A DNA stretch of 64,000 bases from Oscillospiraceae bacterium (GTDB lineage Bacteria; Bacillota; Clostridia; Oscillospirales; Oscillospiraceae): the NCBI GenBank assembly GCA_017622995.1, contig JAGAQA010000003.1, positions 1-64,000 on the forward strand, written 5' to 3'. Below, piece after piece: positions 8,572 to 15,401 of this stretch (position 1 is its first letter; every line of letters begins with the position of its first letter). The translations under genes were made by a program, and so were the position numbers. The notes under the pieces are model-generated. The model saw only the letters and a list, made by a program, of their open reading frames with translations, searched no databases and was not told where the DNA came from.

Positions 8572-9561
8572 TCAGGTCAGCCGGCGGGCGCCAATGTAAC
8601 ACTTCAGCCAGTAGCCGGAGGTAAGATCTCCGTAGGAGACCTTGGAGCGGGAATTGGGCGCGTGGAGGAATTGGCCGTCCCCCGCGTATATGCCCACATG
8701 GGTTGGGGTTTTGCCGCCCAGGGTGGCAAAGAACACCAGATCCCCGGGTTGCAGCAGGTCATTTCCCACAGGGGTGCCCATTCGGGCCTGGGCGGCAACG
8801 GAACGGGGTGCCGAATAGCCCAGCGTTCGCAGTACATAGTAAATGAGGCCCGAACAGTCAAAGCCCTTGGGACTTTCTCCACCGTGGACATAGCGGATGC
8901 CAAGATACTGCTCCGTTTCCGCCAGAATGTCCGCCCCGGTGACGGGCTCGCCGGACGCCTTCAGGGGCTTCTGACCGGAAAGGGCCTGGGCGCTGGGGGC
9001 AATGCCGGTGGACAGGCCCTCCACAAAAAACTTTGGGCTTACACTGGATGCCGCGTTTTCATAGGGAACCTCGGTGAGCTCCAGAAGCGGGGAGGGTATG
9101 TAACCGATGCCTTCTCCGAAGATCACCTTGTACCAGCCGTCATTGACCCCAATGGTATAGCACCGGTCGTTCTGGACCAGCCCGCACAGCTCCTCAGACT
9201 GGGGGTCCGGCTGTGTATACAGGACGGTTTCTTCCGGGATGACCTGCCCATAGCCCAATTCCACATTTTCCTTTGTCAGAATGCGCAGGTATCCGCCCAG
9301 CATATAGCCCTCCTGCAGGTTGTAGCTGACCCGATACCAGCCGCCCTTCCCCTTGTTCAGAATGAGCACCACCTCATTGCGCTGGGCCTTTGCAAGCTCT
9401 TTGGAGTTGGTGTTTGGTTCCTCCCGGAGACGAAGGGTTTCGTAATTCACAAAAGCAATGCCCCTGATGCCAGCCTCCTGGGCAGCGGCGCCCAGGGGAA
9501 GAAGGCAGAACAGGAGCATTCCGGTTAGAATCAGGCAAATCTCTTTCTTTGGCAGCTTCAT
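8572..9561 (-). CDS. Secreted NlpC/P60 peptidoglycan hydrolase with SH3-like repeats
   Basis: Exported cell-wall endopeptidase (329 aa), expected to cut gamma-D-Glu-diamino-acid bonds in stem peptides. It has an N-terminal signal peptide (KEICLILTGMLLFCLLPLG then AAA), two bacterial SH3-type modules over about residues 30-165, and a C-terminal NlpC/P60 domain. The catalytic residues are visible: Cys236 in FDCSG, His288 in THVGIY and His near 300 in QFLHAP. GGAGGAATCC precedes the ATG. The location next to spore genes makes a role in spore or germination wall turnover possible but unproven. Confidence 0.9.
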   Translation of the reverse strand: MKLPKKEICLILTGMLLFCLLPLGAAAQEAGIRGIAFVNYETLRLREEPNTNSKELAKAQRNEVVLILNKGKGGWYRVSYNLQEGYMLGGYLRILTKENVELGYGQVIPEETVLYTQPDPQSEELCGLVQNDRCYTIGVNDGWYKVIFGEGIGYIPSPLLELTEVPYENAASSVSPKFFVEGLSTGIAPSAQALSGQKPLKASGEPVTGADILAETEQYLGIRYVHGGESPKGFDCSGLIYYVLRTLGYSAPRSVAAQARMGTPVGNDLLQPGDLVFFATLGGKTPTHVGIYAGDGQFLHAPNSRSKVSYGDLTSGYWLKCYIGARRLT

Positions 9562-9585
9562 TGGATTCCTCCGCCTGACCTGTGT

Positions 9586-9876
9586 TTATTTTCCGGCCAG
9601 GGCGCGTTCCAGCCAGACACAGCCTACATCCAGCGCGGTGTACAGGCCGTCTTTCTCGCTCTTCTTGACCACACGGTCCCGGCTTCTGGCGGCGGGATCG
9701 GTGAGCTGGAGCTGGACGGAGACCCGGGTAGCAATATCGGTGTCGCCCACCTTCTTGCTTTCCAGAACCTGAAGCATGACGATATAAGCATCGGCCATGG
9801 AGCCGTAGTAGATGAGATTATCCTTCCGCATCAGCGGATGGCCCTTGTACATGAGAACAGACTTTTCTTCAGCCAT
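9586..9876 (-). CDS. Small conserved protein of unknown function (96 aa)
   Basis: Cytosolic-looking protein with no signal or membrane segment (MAEEKSVLMYKGHPLMRKDN at the start). It has a mix of charged helices and a predicted beta-rich centre. AGGAGG precedes the ATG. It lies 24 bp upstream of the NlpC/P60 gene and could share its transcript. I do not recognise the family. Confidence 0.75.
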   Translation of the reverse strand: MAEEKSVLMYKGHPLMRKDNLIYYGSMADAYIVMLQVLESKKVGDTDIATRVSVQLQLTDPAARSRDRVVKKSEKDGLYTALDVGCVWLERALAGK

Positions 9877-9993
9877 GAATATTACCTCCTGATTGTTTTC
9901 TTAAATTGTAGCACAGCGCAATAGACCCGTCAAGTCGAAAAACAAAAGGGCAGGATGCCCCTAAATCGTTTCTTACCGACTCCTCCAATCCAT

Positions 9994-10026
9994 AAAAAGG
10001 GGGCTTTTGCCCCGGCAAAAGCCCCC
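9994..10026 (-). terminator. Intrinsic terminator of ireB
   Basis: GGGGGCTTTTGC pairs with its complement at 10015-10026 around a 4-base loop. A5 on the plus strand gives a U run on the minus strand. It sits 12 bp past the ireB stop. Confidence 0.88.
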
Positions 10027-10038
10027 TGGCGGAGAAAC

Positions 10039-10290
10039 TCAGTTGTGGTCAAAAAGGTACTCGCGAACCAGTGCCTGCATCAGCTCGTCCCGGTCGATCT
10101 TGCAGATCATGCTGCGGGCGCCCCCGTAGTTGGTGATGTAGGTGGGGTCTTCTGTCAGCAGGTATCCGACAATCTGGTTGACGGGGTTGTATCCCTTTTG
10201 GGTCAGGGCATCAAACACACTGCGCAGGATCATCCGCATATTCTCCTTGTCGTCGGGTACATTGAAGGTCAGAGTATCCTGATCCGTCAT
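10039..10290 (-). CDS. ireB: IreB-family regulatory phosphoprotein
   Basis: Small regulator (83 aa) of the DUF965/IreB family. In Enterococcus it is phosphorylated by the PASTA kinase IreK and tunes cell-wall stress resistance. The family core GYNPVNQIVGYLLTEDPTYI and the tail KIDRDELMQALVREYL are intact. Two ATGs lie six bases apart; the inner one is chosen because AAGGAG is nine bases away, against three for the outer ATG at 10296. Terminators follow both it and mazF, so it is probably monocistronic. Confidence 0.9.
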   Translation of the reverse strand: MTDQDTLTFNVPDDKENMRMILRSVFDALTQKGYNPVNQIVGYLLTEDPTYITNYGGARSMICKIDRDELMQALVREYLFDHN

Positions 10291-10407
10291 GGTCATCAGC
10301 TCCTTTTCAAAAGAATATGGGTATTATATCCTAAGAATCCTGCGGTGTAAAGAGCCAAAAGGAAAAATTTTGTGAACAATCAGGGAAAACCGGAATTTCC
10401 CCTGAGC

Positions 10408-10435
10408 AAAAAAATCGTCCCCCGGGGCGGGGGAC
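10408..10435 (-). terminator. Intrinsic terminator of the mazF gene
   Basis: GTCCCCC/GGGGGAC stem with a 5-base loop, followed on the minus strand by GATTTTTTT. It begins 9 bp after the stop codon. Confidence 0.88.
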
Positions 10436-10443
10436 AAATGAAT

Positions 10444-10806
10444 TTAATTCCTTGTTTCCGGCAGGCCGAAGCTGACGGCAATGGCATCGTCCACCATGGA
10501 CATCTGCTTCTCGTCCAGCCGTCCCATGTGCTCCCGCAGCCGCCGCTTGTCGATGGTCCGAATCTGTTCCAGCAGGATCACGGAATCCTTGGATAGCCCC
10601 ACGCTGCCGCCGGCAATGTTGATGTGGGTCGGAAGCCTTGCTTTCCCCGTCTGGCTGGTGATGGCCGCGGCGATCACCGTAGGGGAGTGACGGTTGCCGG
10701 TATCGTTCTGCACAATGAGCACCGGACGGGTGCCGCCCTGCTCGCTGCCCACTACCGGGGATAGATCCGCATAGAAAATATCCCCGCGTTTGACTGTGCT
10801 GTCCAT
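10444..10806 (-). CDS. ndoA: MazF/PemK (EndoA-like) mRNA interferase
   Basis: Sequence-specific endoribonuclease toxin of the MazF/NdoA family (120 aa). It carries [20 protein letters not shown] and RPVLIVQND near the N-terminus, the catalytic-region TVIAAAITS, and [19 protein letters not shown] lies upstream of the ATG. In Bacillus the order is lipoprotein-alr-ndoAI-ndoA. Here a lipoprotein gene is directly upstream, and I find no CopG-type antitoxin ORF in the 162 bp between them, so the toxin seems unpaired locally. Confidence 0.92.
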   Translation of the reverse strand: MDSTVKRGDIFYADLSPVVGSEQGGTRPVLIVQNDTGNRHSPTVIAAAITSQTGKARLPTHINIAGGSVGLSKDSVILLEQIRTIDKRRLREHMGRLDEKQMSMVDDAIAVSFGLPETRN

Positions 10807-10968
10807 ATTGCTTCACACTCCGTACAGTTCTTGCGGGATCCTTCGGAAACCCGCATCTGCGCTACCGGTTTGTATGTAACGCAGGTGACAGTATTGTCCC
10901 ACCGCAGACCCCGTTTTATACGGGGGAAAGGCAAATATTCAGAAGAAATCGCCCCGCCGCAAACCATC

Positions 10969-11532
10969 CTATGCGCCATTTTTCGATTCCGTTCGAAAAC
11001 CGGTCAGCTCCATCGACAAAAATTTCTGCTCCTGGCAGCACAGCTCAGCCCGGATGGGAACGCCGTTTTCCAGCCAGAGGTCCGCCTGCAGGGCATCGTC
11101 CTGGAAGCTGTCGTCAATGGTCAGCCGGGTCAGGGCGCCTTCCGTTCCCGCACTGGTCAGATTGCCGCTGCGCAGGGCCCGCAGCAGCACCCAGGGGCCG
11201 CTGACAGGGGAGAGCAGACCATCCGCCATCAAGGGAAAGGAGAGGGCTTTGTCATCAAAGGTCAGCTTCCCTTTGCCTGCGGCGATGGTTCCGGTAATGC
11301 CCTGAATGCTTTCCGGCGCGGTGACCGTGAACCGGAGATCTCCGTTCCGGTCTGCCTGACAGTCCAGGGTGAAGACGGAAAGCGTATCTCCGTAATCCGC
11401 GGTGATCTTTGCCTGAAAACCGCACAGGTCCGCGTTCAGAATACGCTGCCGGAGGGCCAGGGCATCGTCCGTTTTCCCGGCGCATCCGGTAAGAAGCAGA
11501 ACAAAAGCAAGTGCTGCGGCAAGCCGTTTCAA
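10969..11532 (-). CDS. Lipoprotein, LolA/YdcC-like
   Basis: Putative membrane-anchored lipoprotein (187 aa). A signal peptide ends in the lipobox LLTGC (Cys17). The remainder reads as successive beta strands (DTLSVFTLDCQADRNGDLRF, GTIAAGKGKLTFDDKALSF), which resembles the curved-sheet fold of LolA/YdcC proteins. Position between nnrD and a mazF toxin mirrors YdcC in the Bacillus alr-ndoA region. The stop of nnrD lies 12 bp upstream, so the two are co-transcribed. Confidence 0.8.
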   Translation of the reverse strand: MKRLAAALAFVLLLTGCAGKTDDALALRQRILNADLCGFQAKITADYGDTLSVFTLDCQADRNGDLRFTVTAPESIQGITGTIAAGKGKLTFDDKALSFPLMADGLLSPVSGPWVLLRALRSGNLTSAGTEGALTRLTIDDSFQDDALQADLWLENGVPIRAELCCQEQKFLSMELTGFRTESKNGA

Positions 11533-11544
11533 TTACATCCCGCC

Positions 11545-12387
11545 TTATCTGAGAAGCTGCGGAAGAGCGGAAACAAGATCGCTGGGGAGCATTCCGTACT
11601 GGCCCAGCTCCCGGGCACACAGATCCCCCGCGGCACCGTGGAGCCAGGCAGCGCAGGCGGCGGCTTCCAGGGGAGCAAGTCCCTGCCCCAAAAGGGAGGT
11701 GAGGATCCCGGCCAGCACATCGCCGCTGCCGCCTACCGCCATGCCGGGGTTGCCGGTCAGGTTGCGGTAGTCCCGGGTGCCGTCGGAAATGCAGGTCCGG
11801 TGCCCCTTCAGAAGGACGATGGAATTACTGGCTTTGGCCGCTTCCCGGCAGGCGGCCATCCGGTCAGTGCCTGCCGGACCGAACAGCCGGGCAAATTCCC
11901 CGTCATGGGGTGTGAGGATTGTGGGACTGGCCCTTCCGCGCAGTATATCCATATGCCCGGCAAGCAGGGTTATGCCATCGGCATCCACCACCACCGGGCA
12001 GCGGGCCTGACGCAGTACGGCTTTCAGCAGGGAAAAGGTGTTTTCGCTGATGCCAAGCCCCGGACCCATGAGTACCGCGTCCATTTTCGGGAGCTTTTCC
12101 AGAATTTGGGGCAGGGCATCCATGCTGAGCATTCCGCCGCTTTCCGGCAGCGGAAAAATCACGGGCTCGTTGAGCTTCACCGCCTCAATGGCGTAGATGC
12201 TCTGGGGAACGCCCAGATACACAAGACCGGCACCGGACCGGAGGGCACCCATGGCCGCAAAGAACGCAGCACCTGTAAAGCCCACACTGCCGCACAGCAG
12301 CAGGAGCTTTCCAAAGTCCCCCTTGTGGGCGTCCGCTCTGCGCCGGGGCAGCAGGGCGGAAACATCGGATGCAGTGAGTTCCATCAT
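11545..12387 (-). CDS. nnrD: ADP-dependent NAD(P)H-hydrate dehydratase
   Basis: Repairs hydrated NAD(P)H (S-epimer), using ADP as phosphoryl donor. The C-terminal YjeF (carbohydrate-kinase-like) domain stands alone in this 280-aa protein. Diagnostic parts are HKGDFGKLLLLCGS, GPGLG, VVVDADGITLL, TPHDGEFARLF and NPGMAVGGSGDVLAGI. The start is the ATG seven bases after GGAGG; the longer ORF upstream is not used. The epimerase half (NnrE) is not in this window. Confidence 0.93.
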   Translation of the reverse strand: MMELTASDVSALLPRRRADAHKGDFGKLLLLCGSVGFTGAAFFAAMGALRSGAGLVYLGVPQSIYAIEAVKLNEPVIFPLPESGGMLSMDALPQILEKLPKMDAVLMGPGLGISENTFSLLKAVLRQARCPVVVDADGITLLAGHMDILRGRASPTILTPHDGEFARLFGPAGTDRMAACREAAKASNSIVLLKGHRTCISDGTRDYRNLTGNPGMAVGGSGDVLAGILTSLLGQGLAPLEAAACAAWLHGAAGDLCARELGQYGMLPSDLVSALPQLLR

Positions 12388-12421
12388 GGCAATACCTCCG
12401 TTGGAAAGGGAAAAGGAGCCG

Positions 12422-13930
12422 TCATACCCCATACAGACGGGAAAACTTCTTTTCCAGATAATCGGTATAGTATTTGGGGTCAAATTCACCGCAGACCTCC
12501 CGGAAAAGGTCACCGGGCTTTTTCAGGCAGGCATAGCGGTGAATGTGCTCTTTCAGCCACTGGGTAATGGGCTCCAGATTTCCCTGGGCTACGAAAGAGT
12601 ATACATCCCCAAGCTCACGCTCCATGACGGCCAGCATCTGGGCCCCGTAGGCGCTGCCCAGGGCATAGCTGGGGAAGTAGCCGATGCTGCCGCCGGACCA
12701 GTGGGAGTCCTGAAGGCAGCCTTCCCGGTCGGAAGGCACGTCGATTCCCAGATATTCCCGATACAGCCGATTCCAGACCGCCGGAACATCCTTCACTTCC
12801 AGAGTGCCGCCGATGAGCTGCTTTTCAATTTCATACCGGACCATCACGTGCAGGCAGTAGGTGAGCTCATCGGCCTCCGTTCGGATGAGGCTGGGCTGGG
12901 CCTTGTTCACGGCCCTGTAGAACATTTCTTCCGTCACACCCTCCAGCTGCCGGGGAAAATGCTCCTGCAGATAGGGGAAGATGGCATGTACAAAGGCAGG
13001 GCTTCTTCCGATGATGTTCTCGTAAAACCGGCTCTGGCTTTCGTGGATGCCCATGGATACGCCGCCGGAGAGCAGGGTGTAGTTGTAGCAGTCGTCACAG
13101 CCCAGTTCGTAGAGCGCGTGACCGCCTTCGTGAATCACCGAATACATGGAGCTGGCCAGATCGTTTTCAAAATAGTGGGTGGTGATGCGCACATCCCGGT
13201 TGCCAAAATTGGTGGTAAAGGGATGCTCCGTTTCCCCAATGCCGCAGTAGGCCCGGTTAAGCCCCATGAGCTCCATCAGATAGTCCGAGAATTTCCGCTG
13301 CTCCTCCACAGGAAAATGCCGGTGCAGGAAGCTGTCGTCAATCTGGGGAACACGCCGGATTTTTTCAATCAGCGGCACGATGGTATCGCGGAGCCGGGCG
13401 AAGAATTTGTCCAGGGTTTCCATATTCATGCCCTCTTCGTATTCGTTCAGCAGGGCGTCATAGGCGGGAAGGTCCGGGTTGTAGTAGCCCGCGAATTTCC
13501 GGTTGAATTCCACAATCTGTTCCAGAATGGGACAGAAGGAGGCAAAATCGTTTTCCGCCTTTGCCTTGTGCCAGACGGCGTCGGCTTCATTCAGCAGCAC
13601 GTTATAGCGGATGTACTCCTGGGCGGGAATCCGCTGCATCCGGTCGTATTCCTTCCGGGCCTGCTCCAGCTCCCGCTTCTGAAGCTCGGTCAGTTCTTCC
13701 AGGTGGGACTGAAGATAGTCAAAAAGTACACCGTTTTCCTTGCCTACGGTCAGATCGTAGACAACGCCGCTGAGCACCTCCATGGTTTTGCCCCGGCCCT
13801 CCCAGGAGCCTTCCGGCGCCGCGGTGACGGCATCCAGACTGAGCACGCCCATGGCGTGACGGTAGGCGCTTAAGGTTTTCTGGTAGCGGTCAAAGGCGTC
13901 CAGTGCCTGGGTAAGTGTTTGATATTCCAT
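12422..13930 (-). CDS. M32-family metallocarboxypeptidase
   Basis: Cytosolic zinc carboxypeptidase of the Taq/PfuCP family (502 aa, normal length). The zinc site HEGGH is at residues 267-271 (VIHEGGHALYELG), followed by the family block GIHESQSRFYENIIGRS. The M32 loop DDVRITTHYFEND is represented by NRDVRITTHYFENDLAS. The start is at MEYQTL after AAAGGA; an extra 21-residue extension has no ribosome binding site. It lies 34 bp upstream of nnrD on the same strand. Confidence 0.92.
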   Translation of the reverse strand: MEYQTLTQALDAFDRYQKTLSAYRHAMGVLSLDAVTAAPEGSWEGRGKTMEVLSGVVYDLTVGKENGVLFDYLQSHLEELTELQKRELEQARKEYDRMQRIPAQEYIRYNVLLNEADAVWHKAKAENDFASFCPILEQIVEFNRKFAGYYNPDLPAYDALLNEYEEGMNMETLDKFFARLRDTIVPLIEKIRRVPQIDDSFLHRHFPVEEQRKFSDYLMELMGLNRAYCGIGETEHPFTTNFGNRDVRITTHYFENDLASSMYSVIHEGGHALYELGCDDCYNYTLLSGGVSMGIHESQSRFYENIIGRSPAFVHAIFPYLQEHFPRQLEGVTEEMFYRAVNKAQPSLIRTEADELTYCLHVMVRYEIEKQLIGGTLEVKDVPAVWNRLYREYLGIDVPSDREGCLQDSHWSGGSIGYFPSYALGSAYGAQMLAVMERELGDVYSFVAQGNLEPITQWLKEHIHRYACLKKPGDLFREVCGEFDPKYYTDYLEKKFSRLYGV

Positions 13931-14019
13931 AGGGATCGGTCCTTTCCTTGTTTTTCCTAACCATACCACGTTTCCCGTTTCCGCGTCAACCAAAAAACGG
14001 GGATATTTTTGAAAAACAC

Positions 14020-14048
14020 TTGCAAAACAGAACAGGGTGTGTTAGTAT
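14020..14048 (+). promoter_or_regulatory. Promoter of the pheST T-box transcript
   Basis: TTGCAA (14020-14025), 17 bp, TAGTAT (14043-14048). The predicted start is near 14055, just ahead of the T-box leader. Confidence 0.75.
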
Positions 14049-14054
14049 AAATCC

Positions 14055-14323
14055 GTTATTTCAAAAGCTGCGATTGGGCTGCCCTGTGCTGGCAACACGC
14101 CTTTCAGAGAGAGCGGGATGGTGGGATCCGCTTGCGTGCAGGATGTGGGCTTTCTCCCAGGAGCCGCCGCCTGAAAGGGTTTCCGAGTAGGGAGGGTCGG
14201 GTGACGCCGTTATCCGTCTGGGACGTGTCTGCGTCCGAAAAGCGCACTGCACAGCAGTGAATTGCGGGTGGTACCGCGGAAGGTTTGCCTTTCGTCCCGA
14301 ACTGTCGGGAGGAAAGGTTTTTT
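14055..14323 (+). promoter_or_regulatory. T-box leader, tRNA-Phe sensing
   Basis: A 270-nt leader with Stem-I landmarks (CAGAGAGAGCGG near 14105, GAGTAGG near 14186, CGTTATCC near 14208). The T-box itself, GCGGGTGGTACCGCGG, lies at 14264-14279. The mutually exclusive terminator is CCTTTCGTCCCGA with its complement at 14288-14317, then T6. Uncharged tRNA pairs with the T-box bulge and lets pheST be read. A TTC triplet just before GAGTAGG fits a Phe specifier, but I cannot prove which triplet is read; the Phe call rests on the downstream genes. Confidence 0.92.
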
Positions 14324-14344
14324 GTTTTGTTAGGAGGACACAAC

Positions 14345-15388
14345 ATGAAAGAACAATTGGAAAGCATTCGTCAGCAGGCGCTGGCCGCTCTGGAGGATGC
14401 CGCAACCCCTGCCGCACTGGAGGAGCTGCGGGTGAAGCTCTTGGGCAAAAAGGGTGAACTCACCGCTGTGCTGAAGCAGATGGGCAAGCTCTCCGCTGAG
14501 GAGCGCCCCGTCATGGGACAGATGGCAAACGCTGTCCGCGCGGCCATCGAAGAGAAGCTGGAGGAGCGGAAGGCCACCATCCACGCGGCCGCCATGGAAG
14601 CCAAGCTGGCTGCCGAGGCCATCGATGTGACCATTCCCGGCAAGGAATTTGCCATCGGTCACCAGCACCCCATGAACCAGGTGCTGCAGCAGATTAAGGA
14701 TACCTTCGTGGGCATGGGCTATCAGGTGGTGGAAGGACCCGAAGTGGAGCTTGCGGATTACAACTTCACCCGGCTGAATATTGAAGAGGGGCACCCCTCC
14801 CGGGACCGCAGTGATACCTTCTATTTCACGGATGACGACTCCGTCCTGCTGCGGACCCAGACCAGTCCCATGCAGATCCGCGTGATGGAAAATGCCAAGC
14901 CCCCCATCTGTATTCTGGCCCCCGGCCGTGTGTTCCGGAAGGATGAGGCGGACGCAACCCATTCTCCCATGTTCCATCAGATCGAGGGTCTGGTGGTTGC
15001 CGAGGACATCACCATGGGTGACCTGAAGGGCGCCCTGATCGGCATCATGCGCAAGATTTACGGCGAGAACGCCCAGATGCGGTTCCGTCCCCATCACTTC
15101 CCCTTCACGGAGCCCAGCTGCGAAATGGATATGCAGTGCCACAAGTGCCACGGCACCGGCGAAATCGATGGCCAGGTCTGCTCCACCTGCCACGGCGAGG
15201 GCTGGATTGAGCTGCTGGGCGCCGGTATGGTGCATCCCACGGTTCTGGAAAACTGCGGCATCGACCCTGAAAAGTTCTCCGGCTTTGCCTTTGGTATGGG
15301 CCTGGAGCGTATGGCAATGGGCCGGCTGAAGATCAACGATCTGCGCCTGATCTTCGACAACGACGTTCGGTTCCTGAACCAGTTCTGA
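14345..15388 (+). CDS. pheS: Phenylalanyl-tRNA synthetase alpha subunit
   Basis: Catalytic subunit of the alpha2-beta2 PheRS (347 aa). Class II motifs are present: HPMNQVLQQIKDTFVGMGY, SMFHQIEG-type segment SPMFHQIEGLVV, RFRPHHFPFTEPS, and the C-terminal GFAFGMGLERMAM. An insertion at residues 259-287 holds two CxxCxGxG motifs (CHKCHGTG at 265, CSTCHGEG at 279), a probable zinc knuckle like that of other clostridial PheS but DnaJ-like in sequence. The start has TAGGAGG; 60 upstream in-frame bases belong to the T-box terminator. Confidence 0.96.
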   Translation: MKEQLESIRQQALAALEDAATPAALEELRVKLLGKKGELTAVLKQMGKLSAEERPVMGQMANAVRAAIEEKLEERKATIHAAAMEAKLAAEAIDVTIPGKEFAIGHQHPMNQVLQQIKDTFVGMGYQVVEGPEVELADYNFTRLNIEEGHPSRDRSDTFYFTDDDSVLLRTQTSPMQIRVMENAKPPICILAPGRVFRKDEADATHSPMFHQIEGLVVAEDITMGDLKGALIGIMRKIYGENAQMRFRPHHFPFTEPSCEMDMQCHKCHGTGEIDGQVCSTCHGEGWIELLGAGMVHPTVLENCGIDPEKFSGFAFGMGLERMAMGRLKINDLRLIFDNDVRFLNQF

Positions 15389-15401
15389 GGAGGCATAGAA
15401 A

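Noticed and set aside
7498-9528. 676-codon plus-strand ORF over spoVAD and the NlpC gene
   Set aside because: Antisense to two recognised genes and crosses their terminator.
10752-10979. 75-codon minus-strand ORF as a possible MazF antitoxin
   Set aside because: It overlaps the toxin start out of frame, has no ribbon-helix-helix or AbrB pattern, and lacks a Shine-Dalgarno.
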